Shown here: piece after piece, positions 19,950 to 28,379 of the stretch
Position numbering within the stretch: the first letter of the stretch is position 1
Layout: each line of letters opens with the position of its first letter
DNA from: Bacteroidales bacterium
GTDB taxonomy: Bacteria > Bacteroidota > Bacteroidia > Bacteroidales > ML635J-15
NCBI GenBank assembly: GCA_031275085.1
Contig: JAISPG010000060.1
Location: forward strand, 25,531-89,530
Direction: 5' to 3'
DNA: 64,000 nt
Notes under the pieces: generated by a model
What the model was told of the DNA's origin: nothing
The model's database searches: none
What the model saw: only the letters and a program-made list of their open reading frames with translations
Position numbers and translations under genes: made by a program

Positions 19950-20668
19950 TATTTTGGCGCTTGTTGAATTGCTTTTTTTATATTAATAAAATCTATTTGG
20001 TCAATTTCAAAATTATTATGAACTTTTCCGATATCTTCTATAAAATGAGCATCAGAATCGGTAATATAATTATATCCCTTAAACCATGGAAACCTTTCAA
20101 AAAAGTTATTTCTAAAAGCATAAGGGCTTAGTTCCAGAGCATCAAATTTTAAATCTTCAGGTACAAAACCCAGTTGAGAGCTTAAACTGGTATCTTTTCT
20201 GTCGACATGTGCAGGTACAAAGATTCCTCCCATATCATCAACTTTTTTCTGTAATTCATTTATCGACAAGTCAAGAGCATTTATAAGCAAATATGGAACT
20301 TCATCCAATATATTTTCTTCTTCATCTACAACTAATTGATATCCGAATTTATCAACTGAATTAGGGAAAAAAATAACTTTAGATTCTAAAAATTCCTGAA
20401 ATTCCTTTAGTTTTTTACTATCAGGCATATAACATAAACAATGTACCTCTTCCTTTGTCGTTACTTCTGCGCCTTTAAGTACAAAAATACCTTCTTTTTC
20501 AGCTATTTTTGAAACTACTTCTACATTTAACGTAGAATTATGATCGGTTATAGCTATTATATCCAATCCCAGTTCTTTTGCCCGTTCAACAATGGCAAGA
20601 GGACCCATTGCAAGGTTCCCGCAAGGAGATAATACTGTGTGAATATGTAGGTCTGCTTTAATTTTCAC
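19946..20668 (-). CDS. PHP domain metal-dependent phosphoesterase
   Basis: With the GTG start at 20668 the protein has 240 residues and begins MKIKADLHIHTVLSPCG. An in-frame ATG at 20701 would overlap the preceding gene by 44 bp and adds 11 non-conserved residues, so GTG is preferred. PHP metal ligands are visible: DLHIHT (HxH), ITDHNS, GAEVTT, PAHVDR and the late TDSDAH. The family hydrolyses phosphate esters using a trinuclear metal centre; the substrate is unknown. It is the middle gene of an overlapping trio with DRTGG upstream and HATPase downstream. Confidence 0.85.
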   Translation of the reverse strand: MKIKADLHIHTVLSPCGNLAMGPLAIVERAKELGLDIIAITDHNSTLNVEVVSKIAEKEGIFVLKGAEVTTKEEVHCLCYMPDSKKLKEFQEFLESKVIFFPNSVDKFGYQLVVDEEENILDEVPYLLINALDLSINELQKKVDDMGGIFVPAHVDRKDTSLSSQLGFVPEDLKFDALELSPYAFRNNFFERFPWFKGYNYITDSDAHFIEDIGKVHNNFEIDQIDFINIKKAIQQAPKY

Positions 20669-20996
20669 CGGTAATAAGATGATATAATTTTCCACAAACA
20701 TGGAATGATGGTTCTGGACTTACCAAAACACAAATTTCTTCATTTCTGGCATGTTCTATCATTTCTTTGTCAGGATTACCGTTGCCAATAATTAATATTG
20801 CAGGCATATCTTTTAGCGATGCAATAGCAGCAACATTTTTATGGGTCTGCATAGTTATCCAGATCTGACCTGATTTTGCATTTCCCATAACATCACTTAA
20901 CAGGTCTGAAGCATATGCATCGGTAATTTCAATATCTCCATTGAAATCGACAATTTTATTCAGACCTAATTTATCAATTATTTCAGATAATTTCAT
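20658..20996 (-). CDS. DRTGG domain protein
   Basis: 112 residues, beginning MKLSEIIDKLGLNKI and continuing with DAYASDLLSDVMGNAKSGQIWIT, the pattern of small stand-alone DRTGG proteins related to the N-terminal part of HPr kinase and CBS-associated regulators. It is the first gene of the DRTGG-PHP-HATPase unit; its 3' end overlaps the PHP start by 11 bp. In anaerobes such genes accompany NADH-dependent [FeFe]-hydrogenase genes; a nucleotide-sensing role is inferred. Confidence 0.8.
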   Translation of the reverse strand: MKLSEIIDKLGLNKIVDFNGDIEITDAYASDLLSDVMGNAKSGQIWITMQTHKNVAAIASLKDMPAILIIGNGNPDKEMIEHARNEEICVLVSPEPSFHVCGKLYHLITGEN

Positions 20997-21058
20997 AATA
21001 TATATTTTTAATAAAATATAGTTAATTTTAAAGATTGAGTAGAATAAGAGCTATTTAC

Positions 21059-21313
21059 TTATTTTGAAATACACTTTTTAATAGTAATTATATTTTCTTC
21101 AATATTAGTTGTATCAAAATCCATATCACTACATTGTTTTATGTTTTCATCCTGCATATTTTCCAATACAAATATAACTTTCATAGACGAGGCTTTTCCG
21201 TTTTGTATTGTATTTATAGTGCAATTACATTTTTCCTTTTTTTCGCAGGATATAGATATTAAGCCAATACTCAATATTATTAATATTATTAATATTATTG
21301 ATAATGTTTTCAT
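21059..21313 (-). CDS. small putative lipoprotein (84 aa)
   Basis: Lipoprotein signal peptide with a very hydrophobic IILIILIILSIGLISISC core (modified Cys at residue 23). The mature part is short, with further cysteines in CNC, QCSD and KKCISK, which could form disulfides. No family is recognised. The signal-peptide coding region contains three perfect in-frame copies of a 9-nt repeat (21273-21299). Confidence 0.6.
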   Translation of the reverse strand: MKTLSIILIILIILSIGLISISCEKKEKCNCTINTIQNGKASSMKVIFVLENMQDENIKQCSDMDFDTTNIEENIITIKKCISK

Positions 21314-21341
21314 AATTTACAGATATTTGGTTAGTTTTATT

Positions 21342-22316
21342 TTATATAATACCTTTTTCGTGTTTTTCTGAAATTGCAGATAGCATGTCTTTTGTCATTG
21401 CGTCCAGGTCGTATTCGGGTTTCCATCCCCACTCATTACGGGCAGCACTATCGTCAATAGACATTGGCCATGAATCTGCGATTGCCTGTCTGAAATCAGG
21501 TTTATAAATTATTTCAAAATCAGGAATATATTTTTTAATCGACTGTGCTAATTCTCCGGCTGAGAAACTCATAGCTCCTACGTTAAAATCGCTGTGGTGT
21601 ATTAATTTATCCTTGTCTGCCTGCAATAAATCTACAGTTGCCTTCAGGCAGTCGGGCATATACATCATTGGAAGACGTGTTGGCTCGCTTACAAAACAAG
21701 TATATTTTTTATATTTTATGGCATCAAAATATATTGCAACCGCAAAATCTGTAGTGCCGCCGCCCGGTAATGTTTCATGGCTTATAATACCCGGATAACG
21801 TAACCCTCTTACATCCAATCCATATTTTTTAACATAATAGTCACCTAATAATTCGCCGGTAACTTTTGTTATTCCATATATTGTTGTAGGTTTTAAAACG
21901 GTTTCCTGAGGAGTGTTTTCCCTTGGTGTTGAAGGCCCGAATGCAGCTATAGAACTTGGAGTTAATATTCTTTTAAGATTTAATTCACGTGCTATTTCCA
22001 GAATATTCATATAACCGTTTATATTTACATTCCATGCCAGCATAGGATTTTTTTCACCGTTAGCCGATAATATTGCAGCAAAATTAATAATCGAATCAAT
22101 ATTATATTTTTTTACAACCTCTACGATTCTTTTACTATCGTTGATATCAACCTTTTCGTAAGGACCGTTTGCAATGCTTTCGGTAGGAGTGTCCTTTAGG
22201 TCGGAAGCAATAATATTATCGTTGCCATATAAAGACCTTAATTTTAAAACAAGTTCTGAGCCTATTTGACCTGCAGAACCAATGATAAGTATTTTTTTGA
22301 GATCGTTCATATTCAA
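21342..22316 (-). CDS. NAD-dependent epimerase-type L-threonine 3-dehydrogenase
   Basis: 324 residues of the extended short-chain dehydrogenase family. NAD-binding GSAGQIGSEL (about 13-22) and catalytic YGITK (YxxxK) are visible, together with INFAAILSANGEKNP and PGGGTTDFAVAIYFDA, which match epimerase-like threonine dehydrogenases. These oxidise L-threonine to 2-amino-3-ketobutyrate, which a CoA ligase (not in this window) cleaves to glycine and acetyl-CoA. A second ATG two codons in (22310) is also possible. Confidence 0.85.
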   Translation of the reverse strand: MNMNDLKKILIIGSAGQIGSELVLKLRSLYGNDNIIASDLKDTPTESIANGPYEKVDINDSKRIVEVVKKYNIDSIINFAAILSANGEKNPMLAWNVNINGYMNILEIARELNLKRILTPSSIAAFGPSTPRENTPQETVLKPTTIYGITKVTGELLGDYYVKKYGLDVRGLRYPGIISHETLPGGGTTDFAVAIYFDAIKYKKYTCFVSEPTRLPMMYMPDCLKATVDLLQADKDKLIHHSDFNVGAMSFSAGELAQSIKKYIPDFEIIYKPDFRQAIADSWPMSIDDSAARNEWGWKPEYDLDAMTKDMLSAISEKHEKGII

Positions 22317-22483
22317 TAAAATTTTACAAGCTAAAAGTAATATGATTTTTTTACAGCATAAAATTTATTTTGAGGTTTTTTTTGTTAGTTACCACTTCTT
22401 GATTTTTAACATATTTATTTCTAATTTTTATTTGGTTAACTTGTTGAACTTTTAGTTTATTTACTATCTTGCATCAAAAAAAT

Positions 22484-23707
22484 ATGAAAAAGATAATTAG
22501 TATAATTTTTTTGTTAATAATCTCCGTATGCACTTTTTCTCAGACAGATAAAGGTAAGTTCGTTACTTATCCGGCAGGTTTTTATCAAAATGTGATAATG
22601 CGTGAACTTACAGGAAAATCTCCTGCCGAACAAGGATTTAAACCTCAGAAACAGTTCAGGATGGATTTTGAGGGAAATACTTACCCTACGGATATGAGTC
22701 AGTATGAGGTTTTATATCATTCTCTAACTGTTTCACAGGGAAATAGCGGAACCTGCTGGGCTTATGCAGCAACTTCGTTTATGGAATCAGAAGCTTTCAG
22801 GCAACACAGGATAAAAGTGAAAATTTCAGAAATGTTTACAGTATACTGGGAGTATATTGAAAGAGCTGAACATTTTGTATCGACAAAAGGAAATACCAAT
22901 ATAGGAGAAGGAAGCGAATCCAATGCGATATTGCGTATAATGAAAAATCATGGCATGATGCCTTTTTCTGTGTATTCAGGTCTTAGAGAAGCTCAAAGCT
23001 ATAATGATCATGCTAAAATGTTTGAAGAATTCGATAATTATCTTAAATCAGTTAAAGAAAGTGAATCATGGGATAAAGAACAAGTAATTACAGATGTTAA
23101 AGTTATTCTTGAGAAATATATGGGAACTCCACCGGAGACTTTTACATATGAAGGAAAAGAATATACTCCTGAAACTTTTATGACTGATTATTTGAAGCTG
23201 GAACCTAACAGATATTTTAGTTTTATGTCAACAAAGGAATATACTTATAATGAAAAACACGAACTTGTTGAATTTGACAACTGGTGGCATTGCAAAGACT
23301 ATTATAATTTAAACCTTGACGATTATATTTCATTACTTAATAAATCTGTAACTTCAGGTTATACTGTAAGTATTTGTGGCGATGTAAGTGAACCTGGTTA
23401 TGACCAGATCGCTGAAGTAGCAGTTGTGCCTGATTTTGATATTCCTTCAGCATATATTAATGAAGATTCGCGTCAATTAAGATTATCGAACCATACTACA
23501 GAAGATGATCATTGTATTCATATTGTAGGTTATCAGAATATTAACGGAGTAAACTGGTATTTAATAAAAGATTCGGGTAGCGGTGCTTTTGATGGAAAAA
23601 ACAAAGGATACCGTTTCTATCATGAAGATTATATCAGGCTTAAAATAATGAATTATATGATTCATGTCGATATAGCAAGAGAAATTCTGGATAGAATAAT
23701 AAAATAA
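22484..23707 (+). CDS. secreted C1-family (bleomycin hydrolase/PepC-like) cysteine peptidase
   Basis: From the ATG at 22484 the protein has 407 residues and a signal peptide (MKKIISIIFLLIISVCTFSQ). The active-site segment QGNSGTCWAYA places Gln85 and the nucleophile Cys91, and HIVGY gives the catalytic His. At the usual Asn position (ENSWG/KNSWG in relatives) this protein has KDSGSG, so Asp replaces Asn. A promoter-like TTG-N18-TATCTTG (22444-22471) overlaps an upstream in-frame TTG at 22469, which supports the ATG. It is likely a periplasmic or surface peptidase; aminopeptidase versus endopeptidase activity is unclear. Confidence 0.82.
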   Translation: MKKIISIIFLLIISVCTFSQTDKGKFVTYPAGFYQNVIMRELTGKSPAEQGFKPQKQFRMDFEGNTYPTDMSQYEVLYHSLTVSQGNSGTCWAYAATSFMESEAFRQHRIKVKISEMFTVYWEYIERAEHFVSTKGNTNIGEGSESNAILRIMKNHGMMPFSVYSGLREAQSYNDHAKMFEEFDNYLKSVKESESWDKEQVITDVKVILEKYMGTPPETFTYEGKEYTPETFMTDYLKLEPNRYFSFMSTKEYTYNEKHELVEFDNWWHCKDYYNLNLDDYISLLNKSVTSGYTVSICGDVSEPGYDQIAEVAVVPDFDIPSAYINEDSRQLRLSNHTTEDDHCIHIVGYQNINGVNWYLIKDSGSGAFDGKNKGYRFYHEDYIRLKIMNYMIHVDIAREILDRIIK

Positions 23708-23872
23708 TATTATTGGTTGTTGTACCAGTTAACTTATAGTTTTTACAATGGAATAAAACGATATGTTCTCTAAAAAAATATGGTAAAATATTACACAGAA
23801 TGAAGAAGTTGTATTGATCTGTAAAATCTTCATTCACATTTTCTATACAATTAAAAAAAATATCGAAGCCCA

Positions 23873-23902
23873 TTTGTGTTAAAAAATCTCTGTGTATCTT
23901 TG
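23873..23902 (+). promoter_or_regulatory. promoter of queE
   Basis: TTTG at 23873-23876, 18-nt spacer, TATCTTTG at 23895-23902, about 45 nt before the ATG at 23947. Confidence 0.6.
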
Positions 23903-23946
23903 TGTCTTCTCTGTAAATCTCAGTGAAACAAAAGACAAAACAAAAA

Positions 23947-24579
23947 ATGACAAATAAAAAATTCATATCAGAATTAAATGAAGATAAAATCCCTATTCTT
24001 GAAGAATTTTACTCAATTCAGGGAGAGGGGTTTAATACCGGAAAAGCAGCTTATTTTGTAAGAGTTGGCGGTTGTGATCTGGCATGCCGCTGGTGCGATT
24101 CCAAAGAATCCTGGAAGCCTGAAATCCATCAATTTGTAAAAATCCGGAATATTCTTGACCGTATAAAACAAACACCTGCAGATACTATTGTTGTTACCGG
24201 AGGAGAACCTTTGACATATAATTTTGATAATTTTTGTGAATTAATGACCGAAGCTGGTCTTGCCTTGATGATAGAAACAAGTGGAGCATATCCGTTAAGT
24301 GGTAAGTGGGATTGGATTTGCCTGTCACCCAAACGGCAAAAACCTCCGAAAAATGATTATTTTGAAAAGGCCAATGAACTCAAAGTCATTGTTTATGAAA
24401 ATGAAGATCTTTTATGGGCAGAGGAATGTGCAAAGAAAGTTAATAAATCATGTGTTTTGTTTTTGCAGCCTGAATGGAGTAAGTTTGCAGTGACTAAGAA
24501 TATGGTTGTAGATTATGTAAAAAATAACCCGAGATGGAATGTTTCAATTCAAACACATAAATTTTTAAAGATTCCATAA
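23947..24579 (+). CDS. queE: 7-carboxy-7-deazaguanine synthase (radical SAM)
   Basis: From ATG 23947 the protein has 210 residues; an in-frame GTG at 23923 would add eight Lys/Gln-rich residues. The radical-SAM cluster motif CDLACRWC gives C43, C47 and C50, preceded by EEFYSIQGEG, a hallmark of QueE. TGGEPL is also present. QueE converts 6-carboxytetrahydropterin to the 7-deazaguanine precursor of queuosine. The short form, lacking extra domains, fits QueE. No other queuosine genes are in the window. Confidence 0.9.
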   Translation: MTNKKFISELNEDKIPILEEFYSIQGEGFNTGKAAYFVRVGGCDLACRWCDSKESWKPEIHQFVKIRNILDRIKQTPADTIVVTGGEPLTYNFDNFCELMTEAGLALMIETSGAYPLSGKWDWICLSPKRQKPPKNDYFEKANELKVIVYENEDLLWAEECAKKVNKSCVLFLQPEWSKFAVTKNMVVDYVKNNPRWNVSIQTHKFLKIP

Positions 24580-24721
24580 TACGAACTGAATAAAAATGAG
24601 AAAGTTTAAAATAATAAATCCAAATATTTTAAACATGATTTTTTGAAAATTAATATTTATTTGTAATTTGCATTCTGAGAATTATAAATCTAAATTATAT
24701 CTGGTTATATAATTGAAAAAT

Positions 24722-26674
24722 ATGAAAAAAATATTACTAATAATATTATATTGTAGTTGTTTGTTTTCAGGAGTTGTTGTTTCGCAAACAACAACATCAA
24801 ACTATACCAAATCAAAAAAAGCTCTGAAATTATTCGATGAGGCTATTTATGATATGTCAACCAGGAAAAAATCCGAAGCAATTAAAAAATTAAATAAAGC
24901 CATAGAAACGGATGTAAATTTTTTGGAAGCATATTTTATGCTTGCCGAGATTTATGAAAAAGAAGGTGATCTTGATAATTCTGTAAATAATTATGAAAAA
25001 GCATATTCTATTGATCCCGATTATGACGCTTTATTAAGTTTGAAGTTAGCTATAAATACATATAAACTTGGGAGATATAATGAAGCTAAAGAATATATTG
25101 ACTATTTCCTGAAAATCGGAGATGTAAATTTATTCAGATCATATGATGTTGACAGATTAAAAACATTCATATATTTTGCCTGGGAGGCATTTAACAATCC
25201 TGTAAAATTTAACCCTATAAATCTGGGTGATGGAGTCAATACAGATTGTAATGAATATTGGCCTTCATTATCAATTGATGAAGAAATATTGGTTTTTACA
25301 CGTGGTGTTCCTATTGATCCGAGAGGTTCAAAAACATCTCATGATAATATCCAGGAAGATCTGTTTGTTTCGCATCGTGATCCGGAAACAGGAAAATATA
25401 TGTCTGCAGTTCCAATGGGCGGAGTAGTGAATACTCCTCTAAATGAAGGGGCACAATGTATTTCAGGAGACGGTAAGACCTGTATAATTACGGCTTGTAA
25501 TCGTCCCGACGGAAAGGGAAGTTGTGATCTATATATTATGTTCTTAAAGAGCGGCAGGTGGACTGAACCTGAAAATATGACAACAGTAAATACCGGAGCA
25601 TGGGAAAGTAATCCGTCTTTAACTGCCGATGGGAAAACATTATATTTTGCGAGTAACAGAACAGGAGGATATGGTAAAATAGATATCTGGAAAATAGATA
25701 TTGACAGTAAAGGGCGAGCAGTAAGTGATGCCGTGAATCTCGGACCTGTGATAAATACTCCGTATAATGATGTGTCACCATGTATCCATCCTGATAACAT
25801 GACATTATATTTTGGTTCGGACGGGCATCCCGGAATGGGAAGCCTTGATCTTTTCTGGTCGAAACTTGATGATGACGGGCAATGGCAGACTCCGGTTAAT
25901 CTTGGTTATCCGATAAATACGAACAAAGAGGAGAGAAGCCTTATTGTTAATGCAAAAGGAGATATTGCTATGTATGCATCAAGTGGAGGAAAGGAAGATC
26001 TTGATATTTATTATTTTGAAATTCCCGAAGAAGCAAAACCTATTACAGTTACTTATGTAAAAGGATATGTATATGATAATAAAACAAATGAAAGACTTCA
26101 GTCCCAATGTGAATTATTGGATCTGGGATCGGGCGAAATATTAACAAGTGTATTGTCGGAGGAATATACCGGCGAATATATGGTATCGTTACCGGTGAAC
26201 AGGGATTATGCATTTAACGTTTCAAGAGAAGGATATTTATTTTATTCCGAAAATTTTTCATTAACTAATCTTGAGAATCCTGAAGAACCCTACATTATGA
26301 ATATACCTTTAAAACCGATTGAAAAAGGAGTTACAGTTGTTCTGAAAAACATATTTTTTGAATTTGCAAGTTATGAATTACTGCCTGAATCATATACGGA
26401 ATTAAATAAAATAGTTGAATATATGACAACCAATCCTACTATGAAAATAGAAATAGGCGGACATACCGACAATGTAGGAAGTAAAGAATACAATAAAAGG
26501 CTTTCTCAGGACAGGGCAAAAGCTGTATATGATTACTTAATCAGGAAAGAAATTTCAAAAGACAGGTTATCATATCAAGGATATGACTTTTCCGTACCTG
26601 TTGCGGATAATGATACGGAAGAAGGTCGTGCCCAGAATCGCAGAACAGAATTTAAGGTTATTAGTATAGATTAA
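24722..26674 (+). CDS. TPR/PD40/CRD/OmpA multidomain envelope protein (PorE-like)
   Basis: From ATG 24722 (an in-frame TTG lies three codons upstream) the protein has 650 residues. It has a signal peptide (about 1-22), tetratricopeptide repeats (about 30-130), a PD40-type beta-propeller (about 175-430, repeated NPSLTADGKTLYFASNR-like units), a carboxypeptidase-regulatory-like beta sandwich (about 440-530) and a C-terminal OmpA peptidoglycan-binding domain (GGHTDNVG; RAQNRRTEF). This domain order matches Porphyromonas PorE (PG1058), a periplasmic T9SS component. Bacteroidetes carry several proteins with this layout, so direct PorE orthology is not proven. A hydrolase gene follows after 15 nt. 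Confidence 0.8.
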   Translation: MKKILLIILYCSCLFSGVVVSQTTTSNYTKSKKALKLFDEAIYDMSTRKKSEAIKKLNKAIETDVNFLEAYFMLAEIYEKEGDLDNSVNNYEKAYSIDPDYDALLSLKLAINTYKLGRYNEAKEYIDYFLKIGDVNLFRSYDVDRLKTFIYFAWEAFNNPVKFNPINLGDGVNTDCNEYWPSLSIDEEILVFTRGVPIDPRGSKTSHDNIQEDLFVSHRDPETGKYMSAVPMGGVVNTPLNEGAQCISGDGKTCIITACNRPDGKGSCDLYIMFLKSGRWTEPENMTTVNTGAWESNPSLTADGKTLYFASNRTGGYGKIDIWKIDIDSKGRAVSDAVNLGPVINTPYNDVSPCIHPDNMTLYFGSDGHPGMGSLDLFWSKLDDDGQWQTPVNLGYPINTNKEERSLIVNAKGDIAMYASSGGKEDLDIYYFEIPEEAKPITVTYVKGYVYDNKTNERLQSQCELLDLGSGEILTSVLSEEYTGEYMVSLPVNRDYAFNVSREGYLFYSENFSLTNLENPEEPYIMNIPLKPIEKGVTVVLKNIFFEFASYELLPESYTELNKIVEYMTTNPTMKIEIGGHTDNVGSKEYNKRLSQDRAKAVYDYLIRKEISKDRLSYQGYDFSVPVADNDTEEGRAQNRRTEFKVISID

Positions 26675-26689
26675 TTTAAAATTATTAAA

Positions 26690-28234
26690 ATGAAAAAGAT
26701 ATTTTTGCAGATTTTATTATTGTTTTTTGCATTTTTTTGTTATTCTCAGGTTTCAACTATTGATCAAAAAGCATTAGGCACAAAGCTGTCTGAGATATTC
26801 GAAGCCTGGGGAGATGTTCCGGCATTAGGTATTGCAGTTGTTCAAAATAATGAAATAGCTTTTGAAAAAGGATATGGAGTTTTGGAAACAGGAAAAAAAA
26901 CAAAAGCAAACGAAAATACAAATTTCGCCATTGCATCAAATACTAAAGCCTTTACTGCTGCGGCACTGGCAATATTAGTTGATGAAGGCAGGATATCATG
27001 GGATGATAAAGTAAGAAAATATATACCTTATTTTGAACTTTACAATCCGTACGTAAGTAACGAAATGACAATAATAGACCTGTTATGCCACAGGTCGGGA
27101 TTGAAAACATTTAGCGGCGACCTGATATGGTATGGCTCGGATCATTCAAGAGAAGAAGTAATAAAACGTGCAAAATATCTGGAACCTGTATATGGTTTTC
27201 GTGAAAAATACGGATATTCAAATATATTATATCTTACTGCCGGTCAGATTGTAGAAGCAGTGACCGATACAACCTGGGATGATTTTCTTAAGCACAGGAT
27301 TTTTACTCCTTTGGGAATGAATCGCACAAATACCAGTGTAAGTGTAAACGAAAAACTGGATAATGTTGCAGCATGTCATTCGTTAGTTAACGGTAAACCG
27401 GTTGCAATTCCATATATCAGTTGGGATAATATTGCACCTGCCGGTAGTATAAATTCAAATGTTCACGATATTTCAAAATGGATGATGTTACAGCTTAATA
27501 AAGGAGAATTTAACGGTAAACGTATATATTCCGAAAAAGTTTCAAACGAGATGTGGACAGCATATACTCCTAAAGCCGTACGACCTGTTGCAACAGGGGT
27601 AGAATCCGATACGCACCTGAAATCCTACGGGTTGGGCTGGGAATTATATGATTTTAACGGATACCTGATTGTAACCCACAATGGCGGATACGACGGAATG
27701 ATTTCACAAACGGTTCTGATTCCCGAATTAAATACTGGTTTTGTTGTATTGACAAATAGCTTATCAATAATGTTTGTTGCCGTACAAAATACACTTATAG
27801 ATTATTTGATTAAGGGAGAACTAAGTTCGGCATGGAGCGACAGGTATCTTAGAGTCAGAGATATGATTGCAGAACAGGATAAAAAAGAAAAAGAAGAATG
27901 GGAGAAAAGCAAAATTGAAGGAACTTCTCCTGCTCATAACTTTAAAGATTACACAGGAGTATATATGTCTGATGTTTATGGCGCAGTAGAAATAAGTTTA
28001 ACCGCAGACGGCAGCTTATATCTTAAAATGATGCACACGCCTGATTATCAGGGGAAAATAACTCACTGGCATTATGATACTTTTATGGTGAAATTTGACA
28101 GAGCTATTTCTTTGCCGGAAGGAACTGTAAATTTTATATCTGATAAATATGGTAAAGTGGTAGAACTCCAGATAGATATTCCAAATCCTGATTTTGACTT
28201 CACAGAACTAAAACTAATAAAACAAAATAATTAA
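26690..28234 (+). CDS. secreted serine hydrolase of the beta-lactamase/penicillin-binding-protein-like family
   Basis: 514 residues with a signal peptide (about 1-19). The class C beta-lactamase-like domain shows SNTK (Ser83, Lys86) as SxxK, YSN (Tyr176-Asn178) as YxN and a later HNGGYDGM (HxG-type) motif. A C-terminal domain of about 100 residues (HNFKDYTGVYMSDVYGAVEIS) is DUF3471-like. Such proteins include esterases, D-amino peptidases and peptidoglycan-stem hydrolases; true beta-lactamase activity should not be assumed. The gene is 15 nt after the PorE-like gene and probably co-transcribed. Confidence 0.85.
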   Translation: MKKIFLQILLLFFAFFCYSQVSTIDQKALGTKLSEIFEAWGDVPALGIAVVQNNEIAFEKGYGVLETGKKTKANENTNFAIASNTKAFTAAALAILVDEGRISWDDKVRKYIPYFELYNPYVSNEMTIIDLLCHRSGLKTFSGDLIWYGSDHSREEVIKRAKYLEPVYGFREKYGYSNILYLTAGQIVEAVTDTTWDDFLKHRIFTPLGMNRTNTSVSVNEKLDNVAACHSLVNGKPVAIPYISWDNIAPAGSINSNVHDISKWMMLQLNKGEFNGKRIYSEKVSNEMWTAYTPKAVRPVATGVESDTHLKSYGLGWELYDFNGYLIVTHNGGYDGMISQTVLIPELNTGFVVLTNSLSIMFVAVQNTLIDYLIKGELSSAWSDRYLRVRDMIAEQDKKEKEEWEKSKIEGTSPAHNFKDYTGVYMSDVYGAVEISLTADGSLYLKMMHTPDYQGKITHWHYDTFMVKFDRAISLPEGTVNFISDKYGKVVELQIDIPNPDFDFTELKLIKQNN

Positions 28235-28243
28235 TTACTTATA

Positions 28244-28379
28244 ATGACTGGAGGATTGGCGGTCGGGTGGAGGAACACGAAAGTCCGCACGGGCGCGGAA
28301 CTTTCAAAAACTGTCCTTTGAAGGGAGAATGCTGCTGTAAAAATATTAAATTTAACGTGAGTTCTGGAATTAGCCTCTT
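28244..28379. other. GC-rich non-coding patch between the hydrolase and the DUF1016 gene
   Basis: About 95 bases (28244-28335) are far richer in G and C than anything nearby and carry no frame; the remainder up to 28379 is AT-rich and ends with GTGAGTTCTGGAATTAGCC. A small hairpin GTCCGC/GCGGAAC is visible near 28282-28301. GGAGGAACACGAAAGTCCGC faintly recalls RNase P RNA, but the region is too short and lacks the other conserved parts. It may be a remnant flanking an inserted gene or an interspersed repeat. Confidence 0.4.

Noticed and set aside
28255..28335. Possible RNase P RNA (GGAGGAACACGAAAGTCCGC)
   Set aside because: Only the first conserved block is vaguely similar, with an insertion; the region is under 140 nt and lacks the distal ACAGAA-type conserved region, so it cannot be a complete RNase P RNA.
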